NCBI GenBank assembly: GCA_003454835.1 | Contig: DMTA01000151.1 | Coordinates: forward strand, 1-7,475 | Length of the DNA stretch: 7,475 nt | Source of the DNA: Achromobacter sp. | Lineage (GTDB): Bacteria > Pseudomonadota > Gammaproteobacteria > Burkholderiales > Burkholderiaceae_B | Reading direction: 5' to 3' | Part shown: piece by piece, positions 6,159 through 7,475 of the stretch | Layout of the letters: every line of letters starts with the position of its first letter | Position numbering within the stretch: position 1 is the first letter of the stretch | Notes under the pieces: model-generated | Told to the model about the DNA's origin: nothing | Seen by the model: the letters and a program-made list of their open reading frames with translations, nothing else | Databases searched by the model: none | Position numbers and translations under genes: made by a program

Positions 6159-7211
6159 TCAGCCCCCCGCATCCACCGCCGCCAGAATCTTCCCGAACAG
6201 CGCGTCCGCATGCGCGGAATTCAACCAGCGCACGATCACGACCATCTTGCGTTCCGGTTCCACCCACGTGAACGAACTGCCCGCGCCGACGCCGAAGAAG
6301 CTGGACGACGGCACACTGGGAAACACCTTGCCTTCGTGGTTCAGCCAGATCAGATAACCGTAATACGGCGCGATGTCGCAGGGCGTACGCATGGCCTGCA
6401 GCCATTCGCGCGACAGGATCTGTTGACCATTGGCCTGCCCGTCGTTCAGCAGCATCTGGCCGATCAGCGCCTGGTCCTTGGCGCTGATCGACATGCCGCC
6501 GCCCCAATGCGAGCCGCCGGGCACCGACGGCATGCGCTGGCCGTCGATCTCGACCCAGGCGTTGTCGTAGCCGACCCATTGCCAGTCTTCGCTGCATCCG
6601 ATAGGCCGCGTGACGGCTTCGCGGAACACTTCCGGCAGCGGTTTGCGGAACAGATGCAGCAGCGCGTACGACAGCTGATTGATGCGGACGTCGTTGTATT
6701 CCCAATACGTGCCGGGTTCCTGCAAGGGACGCGCATCGCCCTTCTTGCCATCCGGCGGCACGCCGAAGGTGACGGCGCGATAGCGGTCCGCCTGGTCCGA
6801 CACGCCGAAGCGCTCGCCTTCCCAGTCGCTGGTCTGCTGCAGCAGATGGCGCCACGTGATGGACGCGTTGCGGCCTTCGTCAAAGCCGATGCCCGGCACG
6901 CGCTTGCCGACGGGCTCGTCGACATCCGGCAGCAGGCCGCGGTCATGCGCCACGCCCGCCAGAATGGCCAGGTACATTTTGGCGACGCTGAACGTGAGGT
7001 CGGCGCGGTCGGGCTCGCCCCATGACGCCACCGTCTTGCCGTCCACCACGACCACGCCCGACACCGGCCCGCGATCATGAATGGGACCCAGCAGGCGGTT
7101 CCAGGGCGGCGGATCGTTCAGGTGCACGCCGAAATTGCCTTTGACGCTGCGGTCCCAGGTCGATTCGTGGTCGTTGGCGAACTGGATCGCCTGCTGCATG
7201 AGCGTATTCAT
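6159..7211 (-). CDS. Serine hydrolase of the beta-lactamase / penicillin-binding-protein-like family
   Basis: This 350-residue enzyme has the class C beta-lactamase fold and acts through an acylated serine; members hydrolyse varied esters, amides or peptides, so the substrate is not predictable. The SxxK motif is S75-V-A-K78 (LTFSVAKMYLAILAGV), at the start of the active-site helix. The second motif region reads YWEYNDVRINQLSYALL, placing Y172-N173-D174 where class C enzymes have Y-x-N. HWGGGMSISAKDQALIGQML (235-254) is the usual glycine-rich stretch, and FFGVGAGSSFTWVEPE (about 305-320) takes the place of the third, KTG-like strand. There is no signal peptide, so a cytoplasmic location is inferred. 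The start at 7211 has GAGGGAA (7215-7221) just upstream. It begins 22 bp after the aminotransferase stop, pointing to co-transcription. An antibiotic-resistance role is unlikely without an export signal. Confidence 0.88.
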   Translation of the reverse strand: MNTLMQQAIQFANDHESTWDRSVKGNFGVHLNDPPPWNRLLGPIHDRGPVSGVVVVDGKTVASWGEPDRADLTFSVAKMYLAILAGVAHDRGLLPDVDEPVGKRVPGIGFDEGRNASITWRHLLQQTSDWEGERFGVSDQADRYRAVTFGVPPDGKKGDARPLQEPGTYWEYNDVRINQLSYALLHLFRKPLPEVFREAVTRPIGCSEDWQWVGYDNAWVEIDGQRMPSVPGGSHWGGGMSISAKDQALIGQMLLNDGQANGQQILSREWLQAMRTPCDIAPYYGYLIWLNHEGKVFPSVPSSSFFGVGAGSSFTWVEPERKMVVIVRWLNSAHADALFGKILAAVDAGG

Positions 7212-7233
7212 CGGTTCCCTCGTTGTTGTGTGT

Positions 7234-7475
7234 TCATTGCCCCGCGCGTTCCGGCGCGCGAGTCAGGTATTCCATGGCCGCCTGCAACCCGCCCGAGCGG
7301 TGCGGGACGCCGGCCGCGGCCAGCCCCATCTCCACGCCCGCCAGCGTGCCGCATAGCGTCAGATCGTTGAAGTGGCCCAGATGGCCGATGCGGAAAATGC
7401 GGTCGGACTGCTTGCCCAACCCCTGTCCCAGCGACATGTCGAAGCGGTCCAGGATGACCTTGCGCAGCGCGTCGG
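7234..7475 (-). CDS. Class V PLP-dependent aminotransferase, alanine/serine-glyoxylate type (C-terminal part only)
   Basis: Only the last 79 residues are inside the window, and the gene continues past the right edge. The visible part includes RFDMSLGQGLGKQSDRIFRI, then GHLGHFNDLTLCGTLAGVEM, then AAMEYL close to the end. The pattern SLGxGLGK...FRIGHLGxxNxxxxxGTLAGVEMGL is characteristic of the C-terminal domain of bacterial serine-glyoxylate, alanine-glyoxylate and related class V aminotransferases, in which the arginine of FRIGHLG helps bind the substrate carboxylate. The PLP lysine lies outside the window, so activity and exact substrate cannot be judged. The stop is at 7234-7236, with the serine hydrolase ATG 22 bp further on, so the two probably share a transcript. 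Confidence 0.85.
   Translation of the reverse strand, partial: DALRKVILDRFDMSLGQGLGKQSDRIFRIGHLGHFNDLTLCGTLAGVEMGLAAAGVPHRSGGLQAAMEYLTRAPERAGQ

Noticed and set aside
6150..7025. 291-codon plus-strand open frame opposite the serine hydrolase
   Set aside because: It is an antisense shadow with His/Arg-rich composition and no conserved motifs.

Overview
The window is very GC-rich, with codons strongly biased to G/C in the third position. Its proteins look like those of a Burkholderiales betaproteobacterium of the Achromobacter/Bordetella (Alcaligenaceae) kind. That placement is an inference from composition and protein character, since no rRNA or other phylogenetic marker is present.

Left half (1-4960): this is an nfxB-mexCD type multidrug efflux locus. 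On the minus strand, a periplasmic adaptor lipoprotein (mexC-like, 2998-4176) is followed by an RND inner-membrane transporter (mexD-like, from 2958 and running off the left edge with about 986 residues visible). An NfxB-type repressor gene (4388-4960) is divergently transcribed on the plus strand. An outer-membrane factor gene (oprJ-like) would be expected just beyond the left edge but cannot be seen. The 211-bp divergent intergenic region is markedly AT-richer than the rest. It holds a perfect 18-bp palindrome (4241-4258) that contains a TTGATT -35 candidate on each strand, so one bound repressor dimer could shut both mexCD and nfxB. All three genes look intact as far as they are visible, and the key proton-relay residues of the pump and the helix-turn-helix of the repressor are present. 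The expected state is a quiet, NfxB-repressed pump that becomes active through induction or nfxB loss.

Between the halves (4961-5027): a strong GC hairpin separates the convergent nfxB and aldo/keto reductase genes.

Right half (5028-7475): three minus-strand metabolic genes lie in a row. Transcription runs from the C-terminal end of a class V PLP aminotransferase (entering from the right edge), through a beta-lactamase-fold serine hydrolase 22 bp downstream, to an aldo/keto reductase after a 120-bp gap. The first two are probably co-transcribed. The reductase may have its own promoter, and a 12-bp palindrome lies just upstream of it. No pathway linking the three is evident.

I found no RNA genes, insertion sequences, CRISPR arrays, prophage or clear signs of recent transfer. 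I do not see an undescribed system here. The most informative part is the divergent control region of the efflux locus.
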